Shown: piece by piece, positions 51,839-60,672 of the stretch
Position numbering within the stretch: the first letter of the stretch is position 1
Layout of the letters: each line of letters starts with the position of its first letter
Assembly (NCBI GenBank): GCA_963837425.1
Contig: CAWINH010000006.1
Span: 434,001 to 498,000 of the forward strand
Direction: 5' to 3'
Source: CAWINH01 sp963837425
GTDB lineage: Bacteria; Chloroflexota; Limnocylindria; QHBO01
Length of the DNA: 64,000 bases
The notes under the pieces: model-generated
Database searches by the model: none
What the model was told of the DNA's origin: nothing
What the model saw: only the letters and a program-made list of their open reading frames with translations
Made by a program: the position numbers and the translations under genes

Positions 51839-52357
51839 GTGCGCGCATTCATTGGGCTGGGCGGGAACCTGGGCGACCCGCCGGCGACGTTCGCAAGCGC
51901 GGTGGCCGAGCTGCGGGCCATTGGCCAGGTGGTCAGGGTCTCCAGCCTGTACGCATCGGCTCCGCGTGACATGACGGACCAGCCGGAGTTCACGAACGCC
52001 GTCCTCGAGCTGGAGACGGACTACGAGCCGGCCCAGCTCCTGTTCGAGCTGAAGCGGCTGGAGATCACGCTCGGCCGCGACCCGCAGGGTGCCCGATACG
52101 GCCCGCGGGTGATCGACCTGGACATCCTCTCGTTCGATGGCAAATGCGTGGAGGACCTGGAGCGCGACCTGATCGTGCCGCACCCGCGCCTCGTGGAGCG
52201 GCGGTTCGCGCTCGAGCCGCTCGCCGAGCTCGACCCGGGGTTGCGCCCCTGGCGCAACTGCGCGGACCTGCGGACCGATGTGACCGTCGCCGACCTCCTG
52301 CCCAGCGTCGCCGACCAGGACGTGCGACGGATCGCCGGACCGGAGTGGTCGGACTGA
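51839..52357 (+). CDS. folK: 2-amino-4-hydroxy-6-hydroxymethyldihydropteridine diphosphokinase
   Basis: 172 residues. HPPK signatures throughout: AFIGLGGNLGDP at the start, SSLYASAPRDMTDQPEFTNAVLELET, and GARYGPRVIDLDILSF with IVPHPRLVERRFALEPLAEL, containing the metal Asp pair (DLD) and the loop histidine. It pyrophosphorylates hydroxymethyldihydropterin in folate synthesis. GTG 51839 is leaderless with TAGAGT 9 nt upstream. Other folate genes are not adjacent. Confidence 0.93.
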   Translation: MRAFIGLGGNLGDPPATFASAVAELRAIGQVVRVSSLYASAPRDMTDQPEFTNAVLELETDYEPAQLLFELKRLEITLGRDPQGARYGPRVIDLDILSFDGKCVEDLERDLIVPHPRLVERRFALEPLAELDPGLRPWRNCADLRTDVTVADLLPSVADQDVRRIAGPEWSD

Positions 52358-52687
52358 GGGCTGACCTCCTGGTCCTCCATGGATCCTTCATACGTGAACC
52401 CCGGTCGCGTTAAGCGAGATCCGACCCCTGACAGGAGCCGATGCGGACCTGATTCACGCTCGCGCGCCGCGCGGATCCAGGCGCATCCGTCGCCTGAACT
52501 CGCTTAGCGCGCCCACCATTCGCACCTGACGAAACGGCGCGCCCTTCGCGCCGCTAGCGCGCCCACCATTCGCGCCTGACGCAATGGCGCGCCCTTCGCG
52601 CCGCTAACGCGCCCACCATTCGCGCCTGACGAAATTCCGTGCGGCGCAGGCGGCGCAGACGGCGCAGGCGGCGCCGCCGCGCTGACG
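52358..52687. other. Intergenic region with 50-bp tandem repeats
   Basis: Convergent gap between folK and glpX. 52505-52640 is repetitive (listed next). Before it, only plain sequence with GGATCC/GATCCG motifs. Confidence 0.5.
52505..52640 (+). repeat. 50-bp tandem repeat, about 2.7 copies
   Basis: Units start TAGCGCGCCCACCATTCG at 52505 and 52555 and TAACGC... at 52605. Each contains the hairpin GGCGCG-CCCTT-CGCGCC. A GGCGCAGGC-type short repeat follows to the glpX stop. Confidence 0.75.
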
Positions 52688-53663
52688 CTAGAGGCGGACC
52701 CGGGGCGGCGCGTTCCGGTCGAACGTGTGGACGGTGTCGATGAAGCGGACCGTGCTCCGCTTGTAGCTCATCGTCAGCGAATGCGTCCGCGCCCCGCCGC
52801 CGAAGAAGCGCACGCCGCGCAGGAGCTCCCCGTCGGTGACGCCGGTGGCGGAGAAGACGACCTCCTCCCCGGACGCGAGGTCCTTGGTGTGGAAGATCCG
52901 GCCCTCGGAGACGTCCACTCCCATCCCGCGCGCCCGCTCGCGATCCGCATCCGAGCGCCATTCGAACGAGCCCTGGATCTCGCCTCCCAGGCATTTCAGG
53001 GCCGCGGCGGTGAGCACCCCCTCGGGGGCGCCGCCGATCCCCATCACGGCGTGGACGCCGGTGCCGGAGACGGCCACGCTGATGCCGGCGGTCAGGTCGC
53101 CGTCGCCAATGAGCTTGATCCGCGCGCCGGCGGCGCGCACGTCGGCGATGAGCTGCTCGTGCCGCGGCCGATCCAGGATGACCACGGTGATGTCGTACGG
53201 CTCGCGGCCGAGCCGTTCGGCGATCGTCCGGATCGTCCGGTCAACCGGGTCGTTGAGATTGACGTGCCCGGCCACCTGGGGCCCCACGATCAGCTTGCGC
53301 AGGTACGTGTCCGGGGCGTGCATCAGGCCGCCCGGCTCGGCCGCGGCGAGCACCGCGGTCGCGTTGGCGGAGCCGGTCGCCACGAGGTTCGTGCCCTCCA
53401 GCGGGTCGACCGCGATGTCGATCTGGACCGCCGCGTCCGGGTTCCCGACCTTCTCGCCGATGTAGAGCATGGGCGCCTCGTCGCGCTCACCCTCGCCAAT
53501 GACGATGGTGCCGCTGATCTCGGCCTCCTCCATGGCGCGGCGCATGGCCTCGGTCGGCGGCCTGGTCGGCCCCGTCCCGGTCGCCGCGGCCCATGAGCCG
53601 CGCGGCGGCGATGGCGCCGGACTCGGTGGCCGCAACGGCCTCGACGGTGATCAGCTTTTCCAT
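52688..53663 (-). CDS. glpX: Class II fructose-1,6-bisphosphatase GlpX, frameshifted near 53553
   Basis: N-terminal frame from ATG 53663 (Shine-Dalgarno GGAGGGG) encodes MEKLITVEAVAATESGAIAA then RLMGRGDRDGADQAA; after an extra base near 53553 the main frame continues TEAMRRAMEEAEISGTIVIGEGERDEAPMLYIGE, VDPLEGTNLVATG, GLMHAPDTYLRKLIVGP and GIGGAPEGVLTAAALKCLGG. These are complete GlpX motifs. It dephosphorylates fructose-1,6-bisphosphate in gluconeogenesis. A frameshift near the conserved N-terminus of a housekeeping gene is most likely a sequencing error. Confidence 0.9.
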
Positions 53664-53685
53664 GTGCCCCTCCTCCGCATCGGGC

Positions 53686-55234
53686 TCAGTGCCGGAAGTG
53701 ACGGCGCCCGGTGAAGACCATTGCCAGGTGATGCCGATCCGCGACCTCGATGGCCATCTCGTCGCGGATGCTGCCGCCCGGCTGGATGATCGAGGTCACG
53801 CCCGGCCTGGGCTGCAATCTGGATCCCGTCCGGGAACGGGAAGTAGGCGTCGCGACGCCATGACGCACAACGGCGCCCGCTCTCCGGCCTTGCGCAGCGC
53901 GACCTCGACGCTCACGACCCGGGACGGCTGGCCGGCGCCCATCCCGACCATGGCGTGCTTCTTGGCGAGGACCACCGCGTTCGACTTCACGTGGCGCACC
54001 GCGCGCCAGGCGAAGAGGAGGTCGGTCAGCTCCTCGAGGGTCGGTCGCCGCTGGGTCACGACCTGGAGCTTGTTGCGGTCCTCCTCGAGCGAGTCGAAGG
54101 TCTGGACCAGGAGGCCGCCGCCGATCCGCTTGAAGTCGAAGTTCCCGATCCCGAGCTCCAGCTCGTCGTCCTCGTCGGGCGGCACCTCGATGATCTCGAA
54201 GCCCTTCTTGGTGCGGAGGATCTCGAGCGCCTCCGCGCGTGTAGCCGGGGGCCACGATGGCCTCGAAGAAGCCGGGGCGGATGGCGCGGGCGGTCGCCTC
54301 GTCGACGATCCGGTTGGCGCCGATGATCCCGCCGTAGGCGGAGACGCTGTCACCCTCGAGCGCCAGCCGGAACGCCTCGGCGAGGTCCACCACGCTCGCC
54401 AGCCCGCACGGATTGCCGTGCTTCACGATGCAGACGGTGGGCGTCTTGAAGTCGCTCGCGATCTGCCAGGCGGCGTCGAGGTCCAGGAGGTTGTTGAAGC
54501 ACAGGTCCTTGCCGGCGATCTGCCGCGCGCGGCTGATGCTGGTCCGATGCTGGGCCGGATCCGCGTAGAAGGCGCCGAGCTGGTGCGGGTTCTCGCCGTA
54601 GCGCAGATCGGCCTTCTTCTCGACGACCAGGGTGAGCCGGCTGGGGAACAGGGTTCCCGCCTGCTGGTTCAGGTAGCTCGCGATGTGGGCGTCGTAGCCG
54701 GCGGTCAGGGCGAACGCCTCCGCGGCGAGCTTCTGGCGGGTCTCGGGGCTCACCGCCGCCAATCGCCTTGAGGTCGCGCAGGACCGATGCGTACTGGGTC
54801 GGATTGCTGACTGCGGCCACGCCGGGGAAGTTCTTGGCCGCGGCCCGCAGGAGCGCCACTCCGCCGATGTCGATCTGCTCCAGGGCGTGGTCCAGGGTGG
54901 TATCGGCCTTGCGAACCTCCTCCGCGAAGGGGTAGAGGTTGACGACCACGATGTCGAGCTGCTCGATGCCGTGCTCGGCGAGCTGGGCGAGGTGGTCCGG
55001 CATGTCCCGCCGCGCGAGGAGGCCGGCGAAGATCGCGGGATGGAGGGTCTTGACCCGCCCGCCCAGGATCTCGGGCGCATCGGTCAGGTCGGAGACCGCG
55101 CGGACCTCGATCCCGTTCTCGGCGAGGTGCGCGCGCGTGCCATCGGTGGCGAAGCATTCGACCCCCGCCTCGCCAAGTCCTCGGGCCAGCTCAACGATCC
55201 CTTCGCGGTCCGAGACGGAGAGGAGTGCGCGCAA
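53686..55234 (-). CDS. purH: Bifunctional AICAR formyltransferase/IMP cyclohydrolase, multiple frameshifts
   Basis: The IMP cyclohydrolase part reads RALLSVSDREGIVELARGL, KTLHPAIFAGLLARRDM and IDIGGVALLRAAAKNF in one frame; an extra base near 54770 moves to the frame with SPETRQKLAAEAFALTAGYD, DLRYGENPHQ, VKHGNPCGLAS (catalytic K-H-x-NPCG) and ANRIVDEATARAI. Another near 54240 leads to EALEILRTKKGFEIIEV and KSNAVVLAKKHAMVGMGAGQPSRV. Extra bases near 53862 and 53807 precede SIIQPGGSIRDEMAIEVADRH and the end. All domains are present in order. It performs the last two steps of purine synthesis. The start is a TTG at 55234 or further upstream. Confidence 0.88.
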
Positions 55235-55357
55235 CCGGGTACCTCAGGCGTGCGGCGATGCGGATGGACGGGTACGGACACGGGCATCCGGTGCCCGGCG
55301 CCTCAGTATAGCCGCGGCCGGGCCCGGCATTCCGCGGACGCGCCTCCGTCCGCCAGG

Positions 55358-56950
55358 TCACCCGCCTGGGCCGCTGCCCGCTCCCTGGATCAGCGCGGTT
55401 GCCAGGGCGAGCAGGTCGTCCTGCGAGCCGCCCGCCCATTCCAGGACGAGGAAGTCCGGCTCCAGGGAGATCGCGACCGACGGGTTGCAGCCGAACTGGT
55501 CGGTCTGGGGATCGCACCCATTGGAGAAGACCGGGTGTCCCGCGATCTCGACCGCGGTCGTGTTCTCGGAACCGAAGAGGCCGCGCGCGAGCGCCTCCGC
55601 CTGGTCGCCCGGGACCGCCTGCAGATCCACCAGCAGCGTTCCCTGCCGGTTGTCGTGCGGCCCTCCCATCCCGGGGCTCGTGTACTCGCTTCCGTAGATG
55701 CACCCGCTCCACCCATCCAGGCCGGCGTTCGTCCACGTCTGCGAGCTCGTCGCCAGCTTCGGGTCGCCCAGCACCTGTTGGGCGGCATCCGCCGACAGGA
55801 AGGCGCAGACGTCGGTCCCCGACGGCGCGGTCGTTGACGGTTCCTGCGGGGGAGACGGCGTGACGTCGGCCTGGGTTGGGCATTGGGCTCCGGGGAGCGT
55901 CGGCTCCACGATCACCGTCGCGTTGGCGAAGTCCCAGCTGCCCGCGTTGCCGGGCGCCTTGGGCGGCAGCTGCGCGAGCACGGCGTTCGCCGTCGCGGAG
56001 TCGACCATCGCGCATCGCGCGGACGCGACGCCGCGATCCTGCGCCGTGGGGTCGGCCTCCCCGGCCTGGAGCAGCGGCGTGCCGTCCGGGAGCTTCAGCG
56101 CGTCGGTCAGGAGGGGCCCCGGGCCGACGTCACCCGTCACGTCGACCGCAAGCTCCCAGGTCTGCGACACGTACGGTGTCCAGGAGGCATCGGCCCAGGC
56201 GGCAGGAGCCAGCCCGAGATCGGGACCCTGGAGCCTTCCCAGCAGGTCATTGATCGTGGCTGCCTGGGCCGGCGTGGTCAGGTGCGCCTCGAGCGGGTCG
56301 CCGGCGGGCAGGAGCTGCATGGTGTAGACGCCCTCTGACACCTGCACCGAAAGGATGAACGCTCGCGGCGTGGCGTCTCCGAGGTTGTACGGGCGGCAGC
56401 TCGGCAGGTCCGGCTGGACGAGCGCGTCCAGCAGCGCGTTCAACCCCGGCTCGGTGAGTCGGCGCTGTATCCAGGCCTGTTCCGGCGGGGCGTCCTCTGG
56501 AGCGATGAGGACCAGGCCGCCGTCGAGGACCGAGAACAACTTCAGACCGGTTCCCTGCGACCCCACGGGAACGGACGTCCAGAGGCTGGCCACCATCCCC
56601 TCGGGCATTTCGCCGGAGTAGTTGCAGCCCTCGATGGAGGCTGCCGTGGTGAAGGTGTGGGCGGTGAGGGCGTACGGTTCCGCCGACTCCGACGGTGACG
56701 GCAACAGGTTGACCGTTCGGGACAGATCGATCAGGCCGGTTCCCACGCCGATAGCAGTGCCCACCAGCAACGCCGCCAGCAGGGCCGCCGCGATCAGCAG
56801 CACCAGCCCGCGTCGACCCTGGAACGGCGAAGCGGGGACCGTTTCGGGAATCGCGGTGACGGTGGATCGAAGGAAGCCGGGTGCGCCATCGTCAGCCACC
56901 TCCAGGCGGTAGTAGTCGCGCAGCCGCAGCTCGAGTTCGTGCTCAGTCAT
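55358..56950 (-). CDS. Membrane protein partnered with ECF sigma factor (anti-sigma-like)
   Basis: 530 residues: short cytoplasmic N-terminus (ELELRLRDYYRLEVADD), one helix (about 46-68), then a long exported region rich in Cys, Pro, Thr and Gly (two similar parts, each with Cys pairs such as CNYSG...CRPY and CAFLSADAAQQVLGD...CIYGSEY). The latter resembles DUF3558-like lipoprotein domains. Start overlaps the sigma gene by 8 bp. Co-transcription and topology fit a membrane anti-sigma factor or sensor, although no zinc-binding HxxxCxxC motif is seen. Confidence 0.7.
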   Translation of the reverse strand: MTEHELELRLRDYYRLEVADDGAPGFLRSTVTAIPETVPASPFQGRRGLVLLIAAALLAALLVGTAIGVGTGLIDLSRTVNLLPSPSESAEPYALTAHTFTTAASIEGCNYSGEMPEGMVASLWTSVPVGSQGTGLKLFSVLDGGLVLIAPEDAPPEQAWIQRRLTEPGLNALLDALVQPDLPSCRPYNLGDATPRAFILSVQVSEGVYTMQLLPAGDPLEAHLTTPAQAATINDLLGRLQGPDLGLAPAAWADASWTPYVSQTWELAVDVTGDVGPGPLLTDALKLPDGTPLLQAGEADPTAQDRGVASARCAMVDSATANAVLAQLPPKAPGNAGSWDFANATVIVEPTLPGAQCPTQADVTPSPPQEPSTTAPSGTDVCAFLSADAAQQVLGDPKLATSSQTWTNAGLDGWSGCIYGSEYTSPGMGGPHDNRQGTLLVDLQAVPGDQAEALARGLFGSENTTAVEIAGHPVFSNGCDPQTDQFGCNPSVAISLEPDFLVLEWAGGSQDDLLALATALIQGAGSGPGG

Positions 56951-57527
56951 GGGCCTTCTCCTCGGGCATCGCGTCGCCCAGCACCTCGCGCATGCGATGC
57001 AGGGCGTAATGGAGTCGGGACGAGACGGTGCCCTCGCGGATCCCGAGCAGCTCGGCGATCTGGCGCGTGCTCAGGTCGCGGTAGTAGCGCAGCGCCACCA
57101 CCACGCGGTGGTCGGGCGAAAGTCCAGCCAGGGCGCTCCCGATCAGTTGCCGGTCATCGGCCTGCCGATACGGATTGACGCCGCTGAGGACGAGCTCCTC
57201 CGACAGGTCGTGCGAGCGCCGACGCGCCGTCCGGCGGAGGCGATCCCGACAGGTGTTGACCAGGATCCGGCCGAACCAAGCCTCGAAGCGCTCCGGCTGT
57301 CGGAGCGACGACCAGCTACGCCAGGCTCTGACGAAGGCATCGTGGGTGGCGTCCTCCGCCTCGGTGCGGTTGCCCAGGATGGCGTGGGCCATCCGGTAGT
57401 TCTGATCGAGGTGCTCGCTGGCCAGGCGGCGAAAGGCCTCGGCCTTCGTGGTCGCGCTGACGCCGGAGATCTCCCGGTCTACCACTGCACTCGCCCTGGT
57501 GTACCCATCTGTAATGAAACGACGCAT
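56943..57527 (-). CDS. ECF-type RNA polymerase sigma factor
   Basis: 194 residues. Sigma region 2: YRMAHAILGNRTEAEDATHDAFVRAWRSW and FEAWFGRILVNTCRDRLRR; region 4: LSPDHRVVVALRYYRDLSTRQIAELLGIREGTVSSRLHYALHRM. Regions 1.1 and 3 are missing, as in ECF sigmas. Its partner membrane protein follows with an 8-bp overlap. Real start may be one of several codons in the first 20 residues; ATG 57527 is the longest. Confidence 0.9.
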   Translation of the reverse strand: MRRFITDGYTRASAVVDREISGVSATTKAEAFRRLASEHLDQNYRMAHAILGNRTEAEDATHDAFVRAWRSWSSLRQPERFEAWFGRILVNTCRDRLRRTARRRSHDLSEELVLSGVNPYRQADDRQLIGSALAGLSPDHRVVVALRYYRDLSTRQIAELLGIREGTVSSRLHYALHRMREVLGDAMPEEKAHD

Positions 57528-57563
57528 GGCAACCGCGAAATCTTCAACATCGCCGCACGCCGC

Positions 57564-58522
57564 CTAGCTACCGGCCGCGCGGGGGTGATTCATGAAGAAC
57601 TCCCAGGTGACGGCCCGATCGTCCGGGTAGTTGTCGTACCAGCTATGGCCCTTGCCCTTGGCCGTGATGAAGGTCACCGCCGTGCCGCCGTCGCAGTGAC
57701 GTCCATGTCGTCTCGGACGTGTAGGTGTCCGCCGTGACTTGTCGGGTCGCCCGAGCAGCCGTCGATCTGGCGCCAGCGATCCATCGTGTCGGCGAGGGGC
57801 GGACATTGCATTGGCAGGCAGCCGGTCCCTCCGCCGTCGACCGGGGTCATCGTATCGGCCGCACCGTGGATGTCGATGACCGAGACGGGCTGGCCCGGAT
57901 GGCAGTCAACCAGCAGGGCGCCGACCACGTCCGCGACTGCCGCCACGCGGTCCGGGTGTTCGCACGCGAATCGGTAGGCCATCTGGCCACCGTTGGAGCC
58001 GCCGAGGATGAAGACGCGGTTGGGATCGACAGGGTAGTCGGCCTCCATCAGGTCGATGAGCGCGGCGAGGAAGCCAACATCGTCGAAGCCCGTGTCGGTC
58101 TGGCCGGAGTTCCAGATATATCCCGCCCGCTGCGGGTCATCTGGATCTTTCTCGCCCTGCGGGTAGACCACAATGGCTCCGGGATCGAGGGCCATCATGT
58201 CGAAGCCGGTGAGGAGCTGGACGTCGTACATCGTCATCTCCGCCCCGTGCAGCACGAGCAGGAGCGGCAGCCGGTCGCGGTTCGCGACGTCGGGTGGCAC
58301 TGCCAGCAGGTAGTCACGGGTCAGGGCACCCACCTCGATGTGCTGAGTCGTTACCGTGGGCGTCGCGGAGCTGGCAACCACCGAGGCCGCCACGGAGGCT
58401 GCCGGTGTCGGCGGCATCGCAGAGGCGGTCGACGAGAGCGTCGCAGGCGGCGCACCTCCGCCGCTGCATCCCACGAGCACGATGACGAGACACACCACCG
58501 CAATTCGACCCGGGCGCCGCAT
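57564..58522 (-). CDS. PHB depolymerase-family esterase lipoprotein (LpqC-like), frameshifted near 57695
   Basis: Signal peptide with lipobox LVIVLVGC (lipidated Cys about residue 18), a Ser/Ala/Pro/Thr linker, then an alpha/beta hydrolase: LPLLLVLHGAE (oxyanion region), VYPQGEKDP, FILGGSNGGQMAYRFACEHPDRV (nucleophile Ser in G-x-S-x-G), VIDIHGAADTMTP (Asp), and, after one missing base near 57695, CDGGTAVTFITAKGKGHSWYDN (His). ATG 58522 has AGGAGGGTGAC upstream. Hydrolyses extracellular esters, for example polyhydroxyalkanoates or feruloyl esters. Confidence 0.85.
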
Positions 58523-58601
58523 GTCACCCTCCTGCTCACTGACATGACGCCCCCGGCGCTCGTTTCCTTCACCCCACTCCTGAGCAGCGTCGATGGTCTG
58601 A

Positions 58602-58607
58602 TAGACT
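58602..58607 (+). promoter_or_regulatory. -10 box (TAGACT) of leaderless gene
   Basis: TAGACT ends 9 nt before ATG 58617, the same sequence and spacing as at 2773. Confidence 0.55.
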
Positions 58608-58616
58608 CGGCGGCCG

Positions 58617-59033
58617 ATGGCCCACCTCTTCGATCCGCTCACCCCGTTGAACTTCAAGGATCTGTTCACCCTGATGTGGGTCGGGTCGCTGGTGATCATC
58701 GCGGGCTCGATCGCGGTCTACACCTGGGCGCAGTCGCGGTACCGCCGCTACCCGGCGATCCTGGCGCTCCACGAGTGGGTCTTCTGGTCGATCATCGTGA
58801 GCTGGGGCGTCATCCCGCTCCTGGTCATCGTCCACGTGCCGCTGATGCTGCTGCTCCTGATCATCATCCCGGGGATCGGGGTCGCGGCCTGGGCCTCGTT
58901 CGTGAAGTTCCCGCCGATCATTGCCGATGCGAACGACGAGATCCGCCGCCAGCGATACGTGCCGCCCCCGCGGCGCTCGACCCGCGTGCGACCCAAGCCA
59001 ACCCCCGCCGGGCGCCGGCGCCGCCATCGCTGA
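58617..59033 (+). CDS. Three-helix membrane protein, unknown function
   Basis: 138 residues. Three helices (LFTLMWVGSLVIIAGSIAVYTW, WVFWSIIVSWGVIPLLVIV, LMLLLLIIIPGIGVAAW) and an Arg/Pro-rich basic cytoplasmic tail (PPPRRSTRVRPKPTPAGRRR). Divergent from the esterase gene. I do not recognise a family. Confidence 0.65.
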   Translation: MAHLFDPLTPLNFKDLFTLMWVGSLVIIAGSIAVYTWAQSRYRRYPAILALHEWVFWSIIVSWGVIPLLVIVHVPLMLLLLIIIPGIGVAAWASFVKFPPIIADANDEIRRQRYVPPPRRSTRVRPKPTPAGRRRRHR

Positions 59034-59220
59034 AGGTGGGGCGGGCCGGCGCTGTGCAGCGGCGGCGCCCCTCCGACTGCTCAACCGCGCATGCCCGGCA
59101 CGCTAACCCGGTCGGGCGTGGCACCGCGCTCTGGCGCCACGCTCAGCGTCGGTCCAGCCGGCCGCGAGCAATCGTGCCGACCCGGATACGGTGCCGGTGA
59201 AGCGCGTATGAGCGGTCGGG

Positions 59221-59226
59221 CAGGCT
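59221..59226 (+). promoter_or_regulatory. Possible -10 box (CAGGCT) of leaderless gene
   Basis: CAGGCT ends 7 nt before GTG 59234; it varies from TAGGCT in the first base. Confidence 0.3.
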
Positions 59227-59233
59227 GAGCGCG

Positions 59234-59602
59234 GTGAGCAGCGCCGGGACGGCCACCGCCCAGATCGACGCGATGCTGGCGGCACTCCCCGAAGACCAGC
59301 GAGCGGCGCTGCAGACCCTCCGCGAGACGATCGCGGCCGCCTCGCCGCAGGCAGAGGAGGCGATCAGCTACCGGATGCCAGCGTTCCGTTACCACCGGAA
59401 GGCGCTCGTCTCGTACGCCGGCTTCAAGGACCACTGCTCCTTCTTCCCGATGGGCTCCGAGATCCTCGACGCCCATGCCGCCGAGTTCGCCGAGTTCCGC
59501 ATCTCGAAGGGAACGCTCCGCTTCACGCCCGACCATCCGATCCCCGCCGCGCTCGTCGAGCTGATCGTCCGGGAGCGGATGGCGCGCATCGACGCGCGGT
59601 GA
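59234..59602 (+). CDS. DUF1801 (YdhG-like) protein
   Basis: 122 residues. AALPEDQRAALQTLRETIAAASPQAEEAISYRMPAFRYHRKALVSYAGFKDHCSFFPMG is the typical DUF1801 pattern (Y-x-M-PAF, KxHxxF). Members include YdhG, linked to iron chaperone function in Bacillus, though this link is weakly established. Start is GTG 59234. Confidence 0.85.
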   Translation: MSSAGTATAQIDAMLAALPEDQRAALQTLRETIAAASPQAEEAISYRMPAFRYHRKALVSYAGFKDHCSFFPMGSEILDAHAAEFAEFRISKGTLRFTPDHPIPAALVELIVRERMARIDAR

Positions 59603-59621
59603 GTCGGCCATCGCACCTGGT

Positions 59622-59765
59622 GTGTGCGCCAGGTGCACGCAACGGACACCGAGCGGCCGGTGGGTGACCCGTCTGTGCAGCCGGGCGCACATATCGGCCG
59701 ATTTCAAGCCGATTCGAGCCGTTCGAGGCGTGGTTCGATCTCCGATGTGCACGCCTGACGCACAC
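59622..59765 (+). repeat. Intergenic element, family A, copy 1 (terminal inverted repeats)
   Basis: 144-bp unit bounded by GTGTGCGCCAGGTGCAC and GTGCACGCCTGACGCACAC, which pair almost perfectly. Inside are CGATTCGAGCC/GATTTCAAGCC repeats and a TATCGG/CCGATG arm pair. It shares about 85-90% of positions with 60471-60612, same orientation. Confidence 0.75.
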
Positions 59766-59988
59766 GCGTTGCGCCGGGCGCTGAGCTGCCGATCCCTGAC
59801 CGGCCAGGCGCTGAGCGGCCGAGCGCTGACGGGCGCCTTGACGAGAGACGCGCATCGGCTTACCTTCACGCACGGCAACGTTCGTATCGGAGGCTCTGGC
59901 ATGGCACCAACCGCAGGGACGGTCCTCGCCGCGTCGCGCCTCCGGACTGGACGCTGACCTCTCGCCTCACCCCTCGCGGTTGAGCTGA

Positions 59989-60015
59989 GCCGTCCCGCCG
60001 GGGACGGCCTTTTTC
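59989..60015 (+). terminator. Rho-independent terminator upstream of RNHCP gene
   Basis: GCCGTCCC (59989-59996), loop, GGGACGGC (60001-60008) then CTTTTTC. It has an 8-bp stem and T-run. No gene reads into it from the left, so it may end a short RNA or act as an attenuator about 60 nt before the RNHCP gene. Confidence 0.7.
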
Positions 60016-60076
60016 ATGGCCTCGCGCGACGCGCCGTCGTTCCGTCTTCGTTCCGACAGACCGATGGGAGTCCCGC

Positions 60077-60436
60077 TTGAAGCGCTCGCGTTCCCGTGCT
60101 CCTTCCTTCCGCTGTGTCCACTGCCGGCTGGACGTCCCGAGTGACGCTCCAGGAACGGCGCATCGCAACCACTGTCCGGCCTGCCTCTGGTCGCGGCACG
60201 TCGACGCGCGCCCCGGAGACCGGCGGATGTCCGACGAGTGCGGCTCATCGATGGAGCCGATCGCGATCAGCGTCCGCGGCTCCGGCGAATGGGTGCTCAT
60301 TCATCGGTGCACCGGCTGCGGTCAGCTGAAGGCGAACCGGTCCGCCGGCGACGACTCGCCCCTGCTCCTCCTCCGGCTGGCGGTGCGGCCGCTCGCGTTG
60401 CCGCCGTTCCCCCTCGACCTGCTGGCGAACCTGTGA
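60077..60436 (+). CDS. RNHCP domain protein
   Basis: 119 residues. Signature FRCVHCRLDV...AHRNHCPACLWSRHVDARPGDR...CGSSMEPIAI...WVLIHRCTGCGQLKANR: four CxxC/CPxC-type metal pairs and the R-N-H-C-P stretch. Zinc binding is expected; biological role not established. The start TTG 60077 is the first codon after a plausible GGGAG site; a downstream ATG would cut into the first Cys pair. The gene stands between two copies of family A. Confidence 0.85.
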   Translation: MKRSRSRAPSFRCVHCRLDVPSDAPGTAHRNHCPACLWSRHVDARPGDRRMSDECGSSMEPIAISVRGSGEWVLIHRCTGCGQLKANRSAGDDSPLLLLRLAVRPLALPPFPLDLLANL

Positions 60437-60470
60437 GGGTCGCGAACGGATTGCGCGCAGATCGCCGCCC

Positions 60471-60612
60471 GTGTGCGCCAGGTGCACGCAACGGACACCG
60501 AGCCGCCGGCTAACTGCCGGTTTGTGTAGCCGGGCGCACATATCGGACGATTTCGAGCCGATTCGAGCCGTCTTTCGCGGTTCGATCTCCGATGTGCACG
60601 CCTGATGCACAC
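60471..60612 (+). repeat. Intergenic element, family A, copy 2
   Basis: Same TIR-bounded unit as 59622-59765, in the same orientation, 35 bp after the RNHCP stop. Confidence 0.75.
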
Positions 60613-60672
60613 GCGCTGCCTGATGCACACGCGCTGCCTGATGCACACGGGCTGCCTGATGCACACGCCTCC
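60601..60672 (+). repeat. 18-bp tandem repeat (CCTGATGCACACGCGCTG), four units
   Basis: Units at 60601, 60619, 60637 and 60655, the last diverging after 12 bases. The first unit is the right end of family A copy 2, so the array looks like a slippage expansion of the element's terminus. Confidence 0.75.

Noticed and set aside
59700..59765. tRNA-like T-loop GGTTCGATCTCC in family A repeats
   Set aside because: No acceptor stem, D-arm or anticodon arm could be placed; the motif is part of a palindromic repeat.
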